Assembly: GCF_018323885.1 (NCBI RefSeq)
Contig: NZ_AP024587.1
Coordinates: 1-64,000, forward strand
Length of the DNA stretch: 64,000 bases
DNA from: Citrobacter amalonaticus
GTDB lineage: Bacteria > Pseudomonadota > Gammaproteobacteria > Enterobacterales > Enterobacteriaceae
Direction of reading: 5' to 3'
This document shows, in pieces, positions 1 through 8,645 of the stretch; position 1 is the first letter of the stretch; every line of letters starts with the position of its first letter. The translations under genes were made by a program, and so were the position numbers. The notes under the pieces are model-generated. The model saw nothing but the letters and a program-made list of their open reading frames with translations, was not told the DNA's origin and searched no databases.

Positions 1-1014
1 GTGAATGACAATCAGATTTCTGTTCACTGGTCAGATCTACCGAAAGATGAGCTAACCCGTTTCTGGCAGGATGTCGATGCCGGCACGCAGGGGAATTTCC
101 TCATTTCTCCGGTCAAAAAACTGACCCGCCGCAAACGCGGTGAGCATTCCACAAAAGCCAAATGTGAGAATCCGGCCTGGTATCGCCCGGAGCATTATAA
201 AAAGCTCTCCGGACAGCTCGGTCATGCCTACAACCGCCTGGTAAAAAAAGACAAAGCAACAGGGCTGGTCAGCCTGCGCATACATGTTTCTCGTCACCCT
301 CTCTATGTCGCCGGCCGCCGTAAAGCGGGGCGTAAGTATGGCTTCCGTCCGGAACGTCAGCGCCTGCTCGATGCGCTCTGGCCAGTACTCATCAGCTTCT
401 GTGACGCCGGTAAGCATACCGTCGGCATGTGTATCTCCCGGCTGGCAAAGGAGCTGAGCGCTAAGGACGCTAAAGGTCATGTCATTCCGGAAACGGAGGT
501 GACGGTGTCACGCCTTTCGCGCCTTATCGAGGAACAGATACGGTTTGGTGTTCTGGGCCTCGCGGAAGAACGCACCTGGGATCGTGAATCCCGCTCCTGG
601 CTACCAACCTATGTTTATATAACCCCTGTGGGATTCCAGATGCTGGGCGTTGATATGGGCAAGCTGTTTAAAGAGCAGGAGAAGAAGCTTCGCCAGAGCG
701 CCGAGCGCGAGCAGTTGATCCGGGAAGGGGTAATGAGCGAACATGACGATGTCCAGCCCCACTCCGCACGTAAATGCTGGTCTGGCCGTAAGCGCCGTGA
801 AGCACAGGTTTACCGCCGTAAAAAAGGAGCGGAGCGTAAACGTGCCAACAACCTGATTAAGCTGCCGGCAGATGAACGGCTCCATGCTATGTCTGAATGG
901 GTTTACCGCACTCTGCCGCCTGACGAAGCATACTGGTGCACATCTGAGCGGCTTAAGGCTCTGGCTATCCAGCATCTTTACCAGCTGGATCTTGCGCTTT
1001 CTCCACCGGACTAG
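1..1014 (+). CDS. repA: IncFII-type replication initiator RepA
   Basis: This 337-aa basic protein resembles the RepA (RepFIIA) initiators of IncFII plasmids, which bind the downstream oriR in cis and start replication with host DnaA. The start is GTG at the first base of the window, so the copy-control RNA and leader peptide that normally precede repA are not visible. The interior is rich in Arg/Lys, including a strongly basic stretch around residues 255-285, as expected of a DNA-binding initiator. A hairpin terminator and an AT-rich segment with a perfect DnaA box follow, which matches the repA-CIS-oriR order of IncFII replicons. Family assignment is by recognition of overall sequence, length and context; the IncFII subtype cannot be fixed without comparison to typed replicons. 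Confidence 0.88.
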   Translation: MNDNQISVHWSDLPKDELTRFWQDVDAGTQGNFLISPVKKLTRRKRGEHSTKAKCENPAWYRPEHYKKLSGQLGHAYNRLVKKDKATGLVSLRIHVSRHPLYVAGRRKAGRKYGFRPERQRLLDALWPVLISFCDAGKHTVGMCISRLAKELSAKDAKGHVIPETEVTVSRLSRLIEEQIRFGVLGLAEERTWDRESRSWLPTYVYITPVGFQMLGVDMGKLFKEQEKKLRQSAEREQLIREGVMSEHDDVQPHSARKCWSGRKRREAQVYRRKKGAERKRANNLIKLPADERLHAMSEWVYRTLPPDEAYWCTSERLKALAIQHLYQLDLALSPPD

Positions 1015-1047
1015 CATCAACGACGAAACAAAAGTCTTCCTGTTTAC

Positions 1048-1068
1048 AAGCCCCTCACCGGGGCTTTT
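1048..1068 (+). terminator. hairpin terminator after repA (CIS region)
   Basis: AAGCCCC and GGGGCTT pair as a 7-bp stem around a 5-nt loop and run into TTTT, 34 bases after the repA stop. In IncFII plasmids the Rho-type CIS segment between repA and oriR loads RepA in cis; this hairpin occupies the equivalent position, although an intrinsic terminator is what the sequence shows. Confidence 0.6.
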
Positions 1069-1460
1069 CGTGCTGGTTTTTTTCGGTCATCCAGCTCATT
1101 TTTTGCCCTTCCTCCCTTTACCCTTCCAGTCAGCGTTACGTTCAGGTGGCCGTTATGGCCCACAATGGCCACCGTATCTTTTTTTTACACAGAAATCCGC
1201 AAGCGAATAAATGAAACATTCCGGAATTGAATAAAAGACATTCCGCAAAATAATCTTACTTCACATTTTTTATCTCTCTGTTCATTACATTCCAGAGTAG
1301 ATCTTTGTCTCCGGCCACTCTGTGGATAATGAAAAATGCCTTCGCATGCAGCGGCCTGACGGCCGCGCGCTCAGAAGAAAATCAAATGTGCCTCCCGTCG
1401 CAAGCGCCGGGCCCCGTTCAAGCTATAATCTGACACCGTGCACATACTTGACCCCTGTTA
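1069..1460 (+). other. probable oriR of the IncFII replicon
   Basis: This gene-free segment directly follows repA. It is AT-rich around 1180-1310 and holds TGTGGATAA at 1321-1329, a perfect reverse-complement DnaA box (TTATCCACA). IncFII oriR is known to lie just downstream of repA and CIS and to contain one such box, so position and box together support an origin. The exact limits are inferred. Confidence 0.6.
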
Positions 1461-1473
1461 AACCGACGCCGCC

Positions 1474-1490
1474 CCGGCCCAAAGGGCCGG
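1474..1490. terminator. GC-rich hairpin downstream of oriR
   Basis: CCGGCCC and GGGCCGG form a perfect 7-bp stem with an AAA loop. No T-run follows directly, so it may be a structural element rather than a terminator. From 1491 to 1900 I see no credible gene; the segment has further short GC-rich dyads such as the CCCGTCG/CGACGGG pair near 1610. Confidence 0.35.
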
Positions 1491-1905
1491 AACACCCTCG
1501 CTTTAAGAGGGATGTTGTAACTAGTGACTGAAGCTGCTGCAGGATAAGTCGCGATAGGTTCCCTGTACGCGCTCGTAAGCGCCTGACGGCGCTAACGCGG
1601 AGATACAGCCCGTCGCCTCGACGGGCTCACTCCGACAGCGCACATCATCTACAGAAGTAACTTTTAAGAGGTATGGCTTTGCAGGGTGAGGGATGGGATA
1701 GGCAGAACCTTTCATACTGCAGCGGCTAACGCCGGTCACGGCGCCATTCGACGTTCTCGCCCGGATTAGCATCTGCTGGCGCCTCTATGCCGCGAGGCGG
1801 CATCAGTTAGTTCTGCAGTACGACTGATGCAATACCTGTTGCTCATTTCACGTTTACTGGAACCTGACTCGGGCAGGTAATAGCCATCATGTCCTCGCCT
1901 GATCA

Positions 1906-1943
1906 GGGGTCAGTTTGGATATCGAAAATTATTGTACGTTAAG
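1906..1943 (+). repeat. left 38-bp terminal inverted repeat of the microcin transposon
   Basis: It begins GGGGTCAGTTTGG and ends in GTACGTTAAG, the inner motif typical of Tn3-family ends. It overlaps the last codons of the tnpA remnant. The same end recurs at 8606-8643 and at 32927-32964. Confidence 0.9.
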
Positions 1944-3440
1944 GCTGTTTTTTGACCTTCCGACTTTAGCTGGTCTCAACCGACGAAACTTACCGGAAGC
2001 CGGTATCCGGTTGCTTTTCCAGATATAATCACCTGTCAGATTGATGTGCTCCCAGCCTAACGGCGACAAATGCGACAGCAGTTGTTCGTTGATCTTTAGT
2101 CCTTTACGCTTCAGGGCATCGATCGCCCTTTCCATATACACAGTATTCCACAGCGAGATCGCAGCCGTCAGAAGCGTCAGTCCACTGGCGCGATAGCTCT
2201 GATTTTCAGGCTTTCTGTCCCTGATTTCTCCCAGCCGGTGCATAAATACCGCCCGCGCCAGTGCGTTACGTGCCTCACCTTTATTCAGCCCCGCCTGTAC
2301 TCGCCGACGCAATGCAGGATCGCGGAACCAGTCAAGCATAAATAGCGTTCGCTCAATGCGCCCAATTTCTCTCAGTGCTTTGGCAAGTCCGTTTTGCTTG
2401 GGGTAGCTCGCTAGTTTTTTCAGCATCAGAGATGCTGTCACGGTTCCCTGCTTTATCGAGGTCGCCAGACGCAGTACTTCACGCCAGTGAATTTCGATCT
2501 CTTTCAGATTCAGGCTGGTCGTTGATATCAGTGACTGAAGCGCCGGGTACTGGTCCGCTTTCCCTTTGATAAACAGCTTTTTGTCGTGGAGATCCCTGAT
2601 TCGCGGACAGAACGCAAACCCCAGCAGATGCATCAGGGCAAAGACATGATCGGTGAAACCTGCGGTATCGGTGTAATGCTCTCTGATTTCCAGGTCGCTT
2701 TCGTGGTATAGCAGGCCATCGAGAACATGGGTTGAATCCCTGACCCGACTGATTATGCAGGTGTAAAACGGGCTGTATTGATCCGAAATATGGGTGTAAA
2801 ACTGACGTCCAGGCTCCTGCCCGTATTTCGGGTTAACCTGCCCTGCGTAGCGGCCAGAGCTGCCTGTTCTGAAATTTTGTCCGTCTGATGATGACGTTGT
2901 CCCGTCTCCCCAGAATGCCGCCAGTGGTCTTTTCCCCTGCGCGTTTACCAGCTCTGCGAGGGCGGCTGAATAGGTTTCGTCGCGGATGTACCATGCCTGG
3001 ATATCTTCCAGTGATGATTTGGTGCTTCCGGGACAGGCTTCCGCCATTTTGGTCAGACCAAGATTGATGCCATCCGCAAGGATGGTGGTGAGGAGCAGGC
3101 GGGTATCGGGACGGGTAATGTCGTTTTTTATATGCGAAAAATGTCGGGTAAACGTCGTCCAGCTGTTTACCTCATCGAGAATTTCCGTGATTTTAGGGCG
3201 CGGTAGCATGCTGTAAACCAGCTCTGCCAGCGGTGAAACCTGCACCGGGACGCAGTTATCCAGCGGAGAGACTTTTACTCCCCTGTCAGATATTTCCACA
3301 TCGGGCAGTTCACCAAGGGCTGCCATGGCATTGACCTCTTCAAGTCTGGACTGAAGCAGAGTGATACGGCTGGTAATGTACTCATGATTATCAGCTGATA
3401 CGGGCAGGGGCAGCGCCGGTGTGAGTTTGTCAAAGTCCTC
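1929..3440 (-). pseudogene. tnpA: Tn3-family transposase, C-terminal half
   Basis: This is the C-terminal half of a Tn3-family DDE transposase. An open frame runs from about 3440 down to the stop at 1929; the first ATG at 3326 is only an internal methionine, since the frame continues upstream for about 38 codons without a start. About 500 residues remain, against roughly 1000 in the family. Recognisable C-terminal segments include [28 protein letters not shown] and [16 protein letters not shown]. At about 3440 the frame is fused to the opposite-strand tnpR remnant, so the 5' half, promoter and res site are gone. A near-identical C-terminal piece lies at 32205-32941 in the opposite orientation. 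Confidence 0.88.
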
Positions 3441-3797
3441 ACGTCATGGCAGGCGCTGTCAGATAAAGACCCTTCACAGACTGACCCAATCACCTGCGCA
3501 GTGATAACAGCTATCAATAATATGCTTATCGACCTGATGGCTGCGATGTCGCATAAGGACTGGCTGAGCCGCCGCCAGCGGCAAAAACAGGGAATTGAAC
3601 GGGCCCATATACTGGGGAAATATCGAGGCAAACAGGCTGATCAGGAACGACATCAGAAAGTTCTGTACTACCGGGAGGTCAAGAAACTGAGCATCCGTGA
3701 AACGGCAGAAGCAACAGGCTACAGCACTTCACAGGTTTGCCGAATCCAGGCATATCATCGAGATAAGTTAGATTTTAAATCAATAAGTAATAAATAA
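3440..3797 (+). pseudogene. tnpR: Tn3-family resolvase, C-terminal part
   Basis: The C-terminal part of a serine resolvase begins in WQALSDKDPSQ and continues through the helical linker to a helix-turn-helix with IRETAEATGYSTSQVCRIQ. The corresponding part of the complete resolvase at 31070-31705 is nearly identical. The catalytic N-terminal domain with its active serine is missing, so it cannot recombine. The last residues diverge from the complete copy, with extra codons before a different stop. Confidence 0.85.
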
Positions 3798-3925
3798 TGC
3801 AAGTTCCATTCAATAACACATGATAATAAATTTACATTTATTTACATAAATTCACTTTGTGCATACATTTTGGTCATGTAATAGTGAAACAGCACTTTAT
3901 GTTAAAATTTATAAGAGGGATTTTT

Positions 3926-4288
3926 ATGTCAAATATCAGAGAATTGAGTTTTGATGAAATTGCATTAGTCAGTGGTGGCAACGCAAACAGTAATTATGAA
4001 GGAGGCGGAAGTCGTAGTCGTAACACCGGAGCCCGTAACTCACTGGGACGAAATGCACCGACACACATTTACAGTGACCCGAGCACAGTTAAATGTGCTA
4101 ATGCTGTCTTTAGTGGAATGGTTGGTGGTGCCATTAAAGGTGGTCCTGTAGGAATGACCAGAGGAACTATTGGTGGGGCAGTTATCGGCCAGTGTCTCTC
4201 CGGTGGAGGAAATGGTAACGGAGGCGGAAACAGAGCTGGTTCCAGTAATTGTTCAGGAAGTAACGTCGGTGGTACCTGTAGTCGATAA
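3926..4288 (+). CDS. mcsS: microcin S-type bacteriocin precursor
   Basis: The 120-aa precursor carries a double-glycine leader, MSNIRELSFDEIALVSGG, that matches the ELSxxEIxxVSGG pattern of class II microcins and is cut after GG by a C39 peptidase exporter. The mature part of about 102 residues is rich in Gly, Ser and Asn and has a central hydrophobic Gly/Ala stretch and several cysteines. I chose ATG 3926 because it gives a leader starting right at the conserved motif and has GAGGG six bases upstream; longer frames from 3857 or 3902 would add an unlikely N-terminus. The sequence and gene order match what I remember of microcin S of E. coli G3/10 (mcsS-mcsI-mcsA-mcsB), acting against other enterobacteria. 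The symbol rests on recall, not on a search. Confidence 0.82.
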   Translation: MSNIRELSFDEIALVSGGNANSNYEGGGSRSRNTGARNSLGRNAPTHIYSDPSTVKCANAVFSGMVGGAIKGGPVGMTRGTIGGAVIGQCLSGGGNGNGGGNRAGSSNCSGSNVGGTCSR

Positions 4289-4313
4289 GTAAGTATCAAC
4301 GGAGGATACTGCA

Positions 4314-4511
4314 GTGTTTATTAAATTATTGTCTTTTATATTAAGTTTATTACTGGGTTTTGCGCTATTAAGTGGTTCCTCCATTATTGATTTGTCATGG
4401 TTTTCGTTGCCTGAGGAATTTTCAAAAATAGTAATTACATTGATCACCTTGTTTTCCACTGCTAAATTTACAGATATAGTTTTAGCAAAAATAATAACCT
4501 TCATAAAGTGA
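4314..4511 (+). CDS. small hydrophobic membrane peptide between precursor and immunity genes
   Basis: A 65-aa ORF starts with GTG at 4314, eight bases after a strong GGAGG Shine-Dalgarno, 25 bases downstream of the precursor stop and 9 bases before the next gene. It has two likely membrane segments (residues about 4-22 and 35-62) and no recognised domain. Small hydrophobic ORFs beside class II microcin precursors are often immunity peptides, so a role in self-protection or in helping the next gene is a reasonable inference. Expression is not proven. Confidence 0.6.
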   Translation: MFIKLLSFILSLLLGFALLSGSSIIDLSWFSLPEEFSKIVITLITLFSTAKFTDIVLAKIITFIK

Positions 4512-4520
4512 TGTTTTGTA

Positions 4521-5171
4521 ATGGATGAACGTTCGAGCCAGTTTAGATATAGTAAATACAGCGCTATTATTTTTCTTGCAGTGGTTATTATATCAACTAT
4601 TGTAACATTATCGCCAACCTTTACACTGCGTTATGTTGGACTGGATATTGCATTTTTCATTGTGTTCATTACAGAGATTCTAATTTCAACTCTTGTTTAC
4701 TTATTTTACCTAAAGGAATTTCCTGAGTGTAGAATAAAAATAAGAACAGACTCAGCTACAGTTAAATTTTCAGCCCTGTCATTCCTTATAATTATTCTGA
4801 TACAGTTAGCTGTTTACTGCTACAGAGACTATTTATATCATTACGAACCATCACAGATAAACTGGATAACAGTTTTAGTGATGACACTGGTCGTACCCTA
4901 CTATGAGGAGATCGTATACAGAGCCTGTGCCTTTGGATTTCTGCGTTCAATTTTCAAGGAAAACATTATCATTCCCTGTGTGATAACATCTTTGTTTTTC
5001 TCTCTGATGCACTTTCAGTATTATAATGTTCTGGATCAATCAGTCCTTTTTGTTGTATCTATGCTGTTATTAGGGGTCAGAATTAAAAGCAGATCCCTTT
5101 TTTATCCTATGTTAATACATTCAGGCATGAATACCTTTGTTATATTATTAAATATTCAAAATATTTTATAA
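4521..5171 (+). CDS. mcsI: microcin immunity protein of the CPBP (CAAX/Abi) family
   Basis: This 216-aa polytopic membrane protein belongs to the CPBP (CAAX protease and bacteriocin-processing) family. It shows the EExxxR signature at residues 129-134 (EEIVYR), a histidine in SLMHFQ near residue 164, and a late HSGMN motif, all within predicted membrane helices. Members of this family often confer immunity beside bacteriocin genes, and the gene lies between the precursor and exporter genes. It is separated by two bases from the adaptor gene, so the genes are surely cotranscribed. The base composition is AT-rich compared with the following exporter genes. Confidence 0.82.
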   Translation: MDERSSQFRYSKYSAIIFLAVVIISTIVTLSPTFTLRYVGLDIAFFIVFITEILISTLVYLFYLKEFPECRIKIRTDSATVKFSALSFLIIILIQLAVYCYRDYLYHYEPSQINWITVLVMTLVVPYYEEIVYRACAFGFLRSIFKENIIIPCVITSLFFSLMHFQYYNVLDQSVLFVVSMLLLGVRIKSRSLFYPMLIHSGMNTFVILLNIQNIL

Positions 5172-5173
5172 CC

Positions 5174-6427
5174 ATGAGTATATTCAGGGAGGAAGCATTA
5201 GAACATAACAGTGATACAGAGTACGGAGATATTGTCTTACCCGCGTCATTTGGCATGTCAGTATGCGCCGTTGCTACATTACTTATATTTCTGAGCGTCT
5301 CATTATTCGTTTATTATGGTAGTTATACCCGCAAGGCTCATCTTACAGGTATAGTGATGCCTTCATCAGGACTGGTGAAAATCACACCGCAATATGCCGG
5401 ATACGTCACCCGACAGACTGTTTCAGAAGGTCAGCACGTAGCTGCCGGTGAGCCTGTTTACCATATCAGCGGCGAGCATTACAACGGGCAGGGCACAGGT
5501 ACACTGGCAGCCATGAGCATGTCCCTGAAGACTCAGTATGCCATGCTGTCTTCCCAGCAGACTCTGGAATTGCGTGACAACAGTCAGCAGCAGCAGGCCA
5601 TACTACAGCGAATTGCCTCCCTGAAACCACAGATTAAAAGTGCAGAGCTGCGCCTGTCGCTTGCCGGGCATCAGGCCACGCTGGCCGTGTCCGTCATGGA
5701 GCGCTATAAAAAACTGGCTGGAACGCATTACGTATCAGATATCGAATACCAGCAGAAGCAAATTGACGTTTCTACGTCACTGCAAAACGTTGAGGATCAG
5801 CGTCAGGGGCTTCTGCAACTACACACTGCAATGGAGGCTGCTGAAGAAGATCTTAACCATCTCATCGTTCAGGGGGAAAGCCGTAAAGCTGAGCTGGACA
5901 GGCAGTTGCAGGGGATCAGGCAACAGCAGGACGAACTGGCCGGACAGGAGAACTTTACGCTGACGTCACCGGTATCCGGAACCGTTGCTGCCGTGCTGAT
6001 CAGACAGGGACAGTCTGTCAGGGCATCTGAACCGGTCATGACTCTGGTTCCCGACAATGCTCGTCTGCAGATAGAACTCTATGCCACCAGTCAGAATGCC
6101 GGTTTTATTCAGCCGGGGCAGCGTGTTGCACTTCGGTTCGCCGCATTCCCCTATCAGAAGTTTGGCGTTCAGTACGGGACTATCCGAGAGATAAGCCGTA
6201 CAACGCTGACCCCTTCGGATTTACTCTCCGTATCCCCTGTGACCTGGAAAGAGAATGAAGGGCACTACCGCGTCATCGTCGAACCTGAGAATACCTTCAT
6301 TCTGGCTTATGGAAAACAGGAACCCCTGCGCCCCGGCATGACCCTTGAGGGGGATGTCAGCCTGGATACCCGCCATTTGTGGGAGTGGCTGACCGAGCCA
6401 CTCTGGAGCCTGAAAGGAAAACTGTAA
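5174..6427 (+). CDS. mcsA: HlyD-family membrane fusion protein for microcin export
   Basis: This 417-aa periplasmic adaptor is of the HlyD/CvaA type. It has one N-terminal membrane anchor (residues about 25-50), a lipoyl-like half motif after it (GLVKITPQYAGYV), a long coiled-coil hairpin (about 130-260), and the second lipoyl half beginning TLTSPVSGTVAAV. It would link the inner-membrane ABC exporter to TolC in a type I secretion path. It is translationally coupled to the exporter: its stop and the next start overlap as TAATG at 6425-6429. Confidence 0.9.
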   Translation: MSIFREEALEHNSDTEYGDIVLPASFGMSVCAVATLLIFLSVSLFVYYGSYTRKAHLTGIVMPSSGLVKITPQYAGYVTRQTVSEGQHVAAGEPVYHISGEHYNGQGTGTLAAMSMSLKTQYAMLSSQQTLELRDNSQQQQAILQRIASLKPQIKSAELRLSLAGHQATLAVSVMERYKKLAGTHYVSDIEYQQKQIDVSTSLQNVEDQRQGLLQLHTAMEAAEEDLNHLIVQGESRKAELDRQLQGIRQQQDELAGQENFTLTSPVSGTVAAVLIRQGQSVRASEPVMTLVPDNARLQIELYATSQNAGFIQPGQRVALRFAAFPYQKFGVQYGTIREISRTTLTPSDLLSVSPVTWKENEGHYRVIVEPENTFILAYGKQEPLRPGMTLEGDVSLDTRHLWEWLTEPLWSLKGKL

Positions 6428-8604
6428 TGGATACCCTTAAATGGACCGGGAGAAAACAGCTCCCCCTCATCCGGCAGACAGAGTCTGCGGAATGTGGTCT
6501 GGCATGTCTGGTCATGATGGCCTGCTGGCATGGTCTGCAGACAGATTTACCCACCCTGCGCGAACGTTTCAGTATCAGCACACAGGGGATGACCCTGCAG
6601 AGGCTGATAGAGTGTGCAGCCGGTATCCGGTTGTCCTCCCGGGCCGTCCGGCTGGAGCCGGAAGACCTGAAATCCCTTTCTCTCCCGTGCATTCTCCACT
6701 GGAACATGAACCATTTCGTCGTGCTTTATAAAGTTCGCGGGAGCAGGCTGGTTATCCACGACCCGGACAAAGGGAAGATAACGCTCTCCCTGCAGGATGC
6801 AGGAAAACATTTCACCGGTGTCGCGCTGGAGTTGACGCCGGCCAGTGATTTTACCGCCCGGGATGAAAGAAAAAAAATTCGCCTGCGCCAACTGACAGGC
6901 AGGACACCCGGGCTGCTGGCCGCGATGTCGCGCATCATCATTTTTGCCCTGGCGCTGGAAATCCTGACGCTGAGTAGTCCACTTCTCAACCAGCTGGTAA
7001 TTGATGAAGTGCTGGTTGCCGCCGATCGAAGTCTCCTGACCGTTATAATCATTGCCCTGCTGCTGCTGTCAATGACCCAGATGCTGCTGTCGCTGGCACG
7101 CCAGTGGGCCAGTATAACTCTGTCCGTCAATTTTAACATGCAGTGGACAGCCCGGGTTTTCCATCATCTGGTGCGTCTCCCGCTGGGCTGGTTTGATGCG
7201 CGCAGTAAGGGAAGTATCAATGCCCGTTTTGAGGCCGTGGATACCATCCAGGAGGCGCTGACCACGCAGGTACTGGAAGGTATTCTGGACGTGTTGCTCG
7301 TGATAACTGCGCTCTGTATGATGCTGCTGTACAGTCCGGAAATGACGCTGATAGCCGTACTGGCAGCCATTATCTACGGTGTGCTGAGGGCGTTGTGGTA
7401 TCCGTCCCTTCGACAGTCGGCAGAAGATGCCTGGGACGCAGGTGCCAGGGAGTCCGGGCATTTTCTTGAAACCCTCAACGGTATTCTGAGCCTGAGAATT
7501 AACGGCGTGACAGCGCACCGTGAGGCCGCCTGGCTGAACCTCAACATTGTTCGCAGGAATACGCAGCTGCGACAGAGCCGTCAGCTGATGTGCTATGACA
7601 TTGCACACACCCTGACCGGCAGCGTGGTATCAGCGATTATTTTGTGGAAAGGTGCCGGGGAAGTACTGAACGGTACCTTCACCGTCGGCATGCTGGTTGC
7701 TTATTTGTCCTACCAGATGCGTTTTTCATCCAGTATCAGCAGCCTGACCGATAAGTATTTTTCCTGGCGTATGCTTGATATCTACAACGAACGCCTGGCT
7801 GACATTGTGCTGACCCCGACAGAAGACTATCAGCAACAACCCGCTCAGGAAGACAATGATACTTCTGTCTTCCCGTCCGTATTCCGGGGGGATGTGGCCG
7901 ACGGTGCCCGTGTTCCTTTATCCCTTGAGCATATAACCTTCAGCCACAAGGGAGGGAATAAACCGATACTCCGCGGGGTGTCGCTGACACTCCATCCTGG
8001 CGAGGTGATGGCCATTACCGGTCAATCCGGATGCGGGAAATCGACACTGGTGAAGCTTATCCTGGGGATCCACATCCCGGATGAGGGAACAATCAGGGCA
8101 TTTGGCATACCGCATACCCACCCGGATTATTTTCAGGTACGTCAGCGAATCGGTACCGTACTGCAGGATGACCATCTTTTCAGGGGCTCCATTGCAGATA
8201 ACATCATTTTTTTCAGTGGAGACCGCAATCATGAACGAATGATCCAGTGCGCCAGACTGGCACTTATCGACAGCGATATCATGTCTATGCCGATGGGGTA
8301 TCAGACGCTGATTGGTGAAACCGGTGGAGGGCTTTCCGGAGGGCAAAAACAACGCATTCTGCTGGCCAGGGCTTTGTACAAGAAACCGGGATTTTTATTA
8401 CTGGATGAAGCGACCAGCCATCTTGATGTTGAAAGTGAAATTCAGATAAGCCAGACACTACGTCAGCTGGGGCTTCCTGTCCTGCTGATAGCCCATCGCC
8501 CGGAAACCATAGCCTCTGCAGACCGGGTTCTGTATCTGGCAGACGGCTGCTTTATGGAGCTGAGGCACAAGCGCACCATTGATGATGGGCTGAACAAAAA
8601 TTAA
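6427..8604 (+). CDS. mcsB: C39 peptidase-containing ABC exporter for the microcin
   Basis: This 725-aa protein is a peptidase-containing ATP-binding transporter of the CvaB type. An N-terminal C39 cysteine peptidase has its catalytic Cys at residue 23 (SAECGLACLVM), the His in NMNHFVVLY and the Asp in VIHDPDKG. A six-helix membrane domain follows, then an ABC domain with Walker A GQSGCGKST, signature LSGGQKQR and Walker B FLLLDEATS. It would cut the leader after GG and export the mature peptide. I place the start at ATG 6427, overlapping the mcsA stop, because it puts the peptidase motif at the usual distance; an upstream in-frame start at 6379 lies within mcsA. The stop lies just before the right end of the transposon. 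Confidence 0.92.
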   Translation: MDTLKWTGRKQLPLIRQTESAECGLACLVMMACWHGLQTDLPTLRERFSISTQGMTLQRLIECAAGIRLSSRAVRLEPEDLKSLSLPCILHWNMNHFVVLYKVRGSRLVIHDPDKGKITLSLQDAGKHFTGVALELTPASDFTARDERKKIRLRQLTGRTPGLLAAMSRIIIFALALEILTLSSPLLNQLVIDEVLVAADRSLLTVIIIALLLLSMTQMLLSLARQWASITLSVNFNMQWTARVFHHLVRLPLGWFDARSKGSINARFEAVDTIQEALTTQVLEGILDVLLVITALCMMLLYSPEMTLIAVLAAIIYGVLRALWYPSLRQSAEDAWDAGARESGHFLETLNGILSLRINGVTAHREAAWLNLNIVRRNTQLRQSRQLMCYDIAHTLTGSVVSAIILWKGAGEVLNGTFTVGMLVAYLSYQMRFSSSISSLTDKYFSWRMLDIYNERLADIVLTPTEDYQQQPAQEDNDTSVFPSVFRGDVADGARVPLSLEHITFSHKGGNKPILRGVSLTLHPGEVMAITGQSGCGKSTLVKLILGIHIPDEGTIRAFGIPHTHPDYFQVRQRIGTVLQDDHLFRGSIADNIIFFSGDRNHERMIQCARLALIDSDIMSMPMGYQTLIGETGGGLSGGQKQRILLARALYKKPGFLLLDEATSHLDVESEIQISQTLRQLGLPVLLIAHRPETIASADRVLYLADGCFMELRHKRTIDDGLNKN

Positions 8605-8605
8605 C

Positions 8606-8643
8606 CTTAACGTACAATAATTTTCGATATCCAAACTGCCCCC
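8606..8643 (-). repeat. right 38-bp terminal inverted repeat of the microcin transposon
   Basis: Read on the minus strand it begins GGGGGCAGTTTGG and matches the left repeat at 37 of 38 positions. The next five bases, 8644-8648, are GATCA, identical to 1901-1905. Confidence 0.9.
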
Positions 8644-8645
8644 GA

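Larger units (their letters stand above)
1906..8643. mobile_element. Tn3-family transposon carrying a microcin S-type cluster
   Basis: The element is bounded by 38-bp inverted repeats (1906-1943 and 8606-8643) that differ by one base near the outer end and begin GGGG, as Tn3-family ends do. The flanking pentamers 1901-1905 and 8644-8648 are both GATCA, the 5-bp target duplication expected of Tn3-type transposition. Inside are the 3' half of tnpA, the 3' half of tnpR and five genes of a bacteriocin cluster. The internal deletion removed the 5' parts of tnpA and tnpR and the res site between them. The element therefore cannot move by itself but keeps both ends and could be mobilised by a related transposase in trans. 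Confidence 0.9.

Noticed and set aside
1906..8643. Colicin V or microcin E492 assignment of the bacteriocin cluster
   Set aside because: The mature peptide lacks the serine-rich siderophore-type tail of E492 and does not resemble ColV; leader, composition and CPBP immunity gene fit microcin S better.
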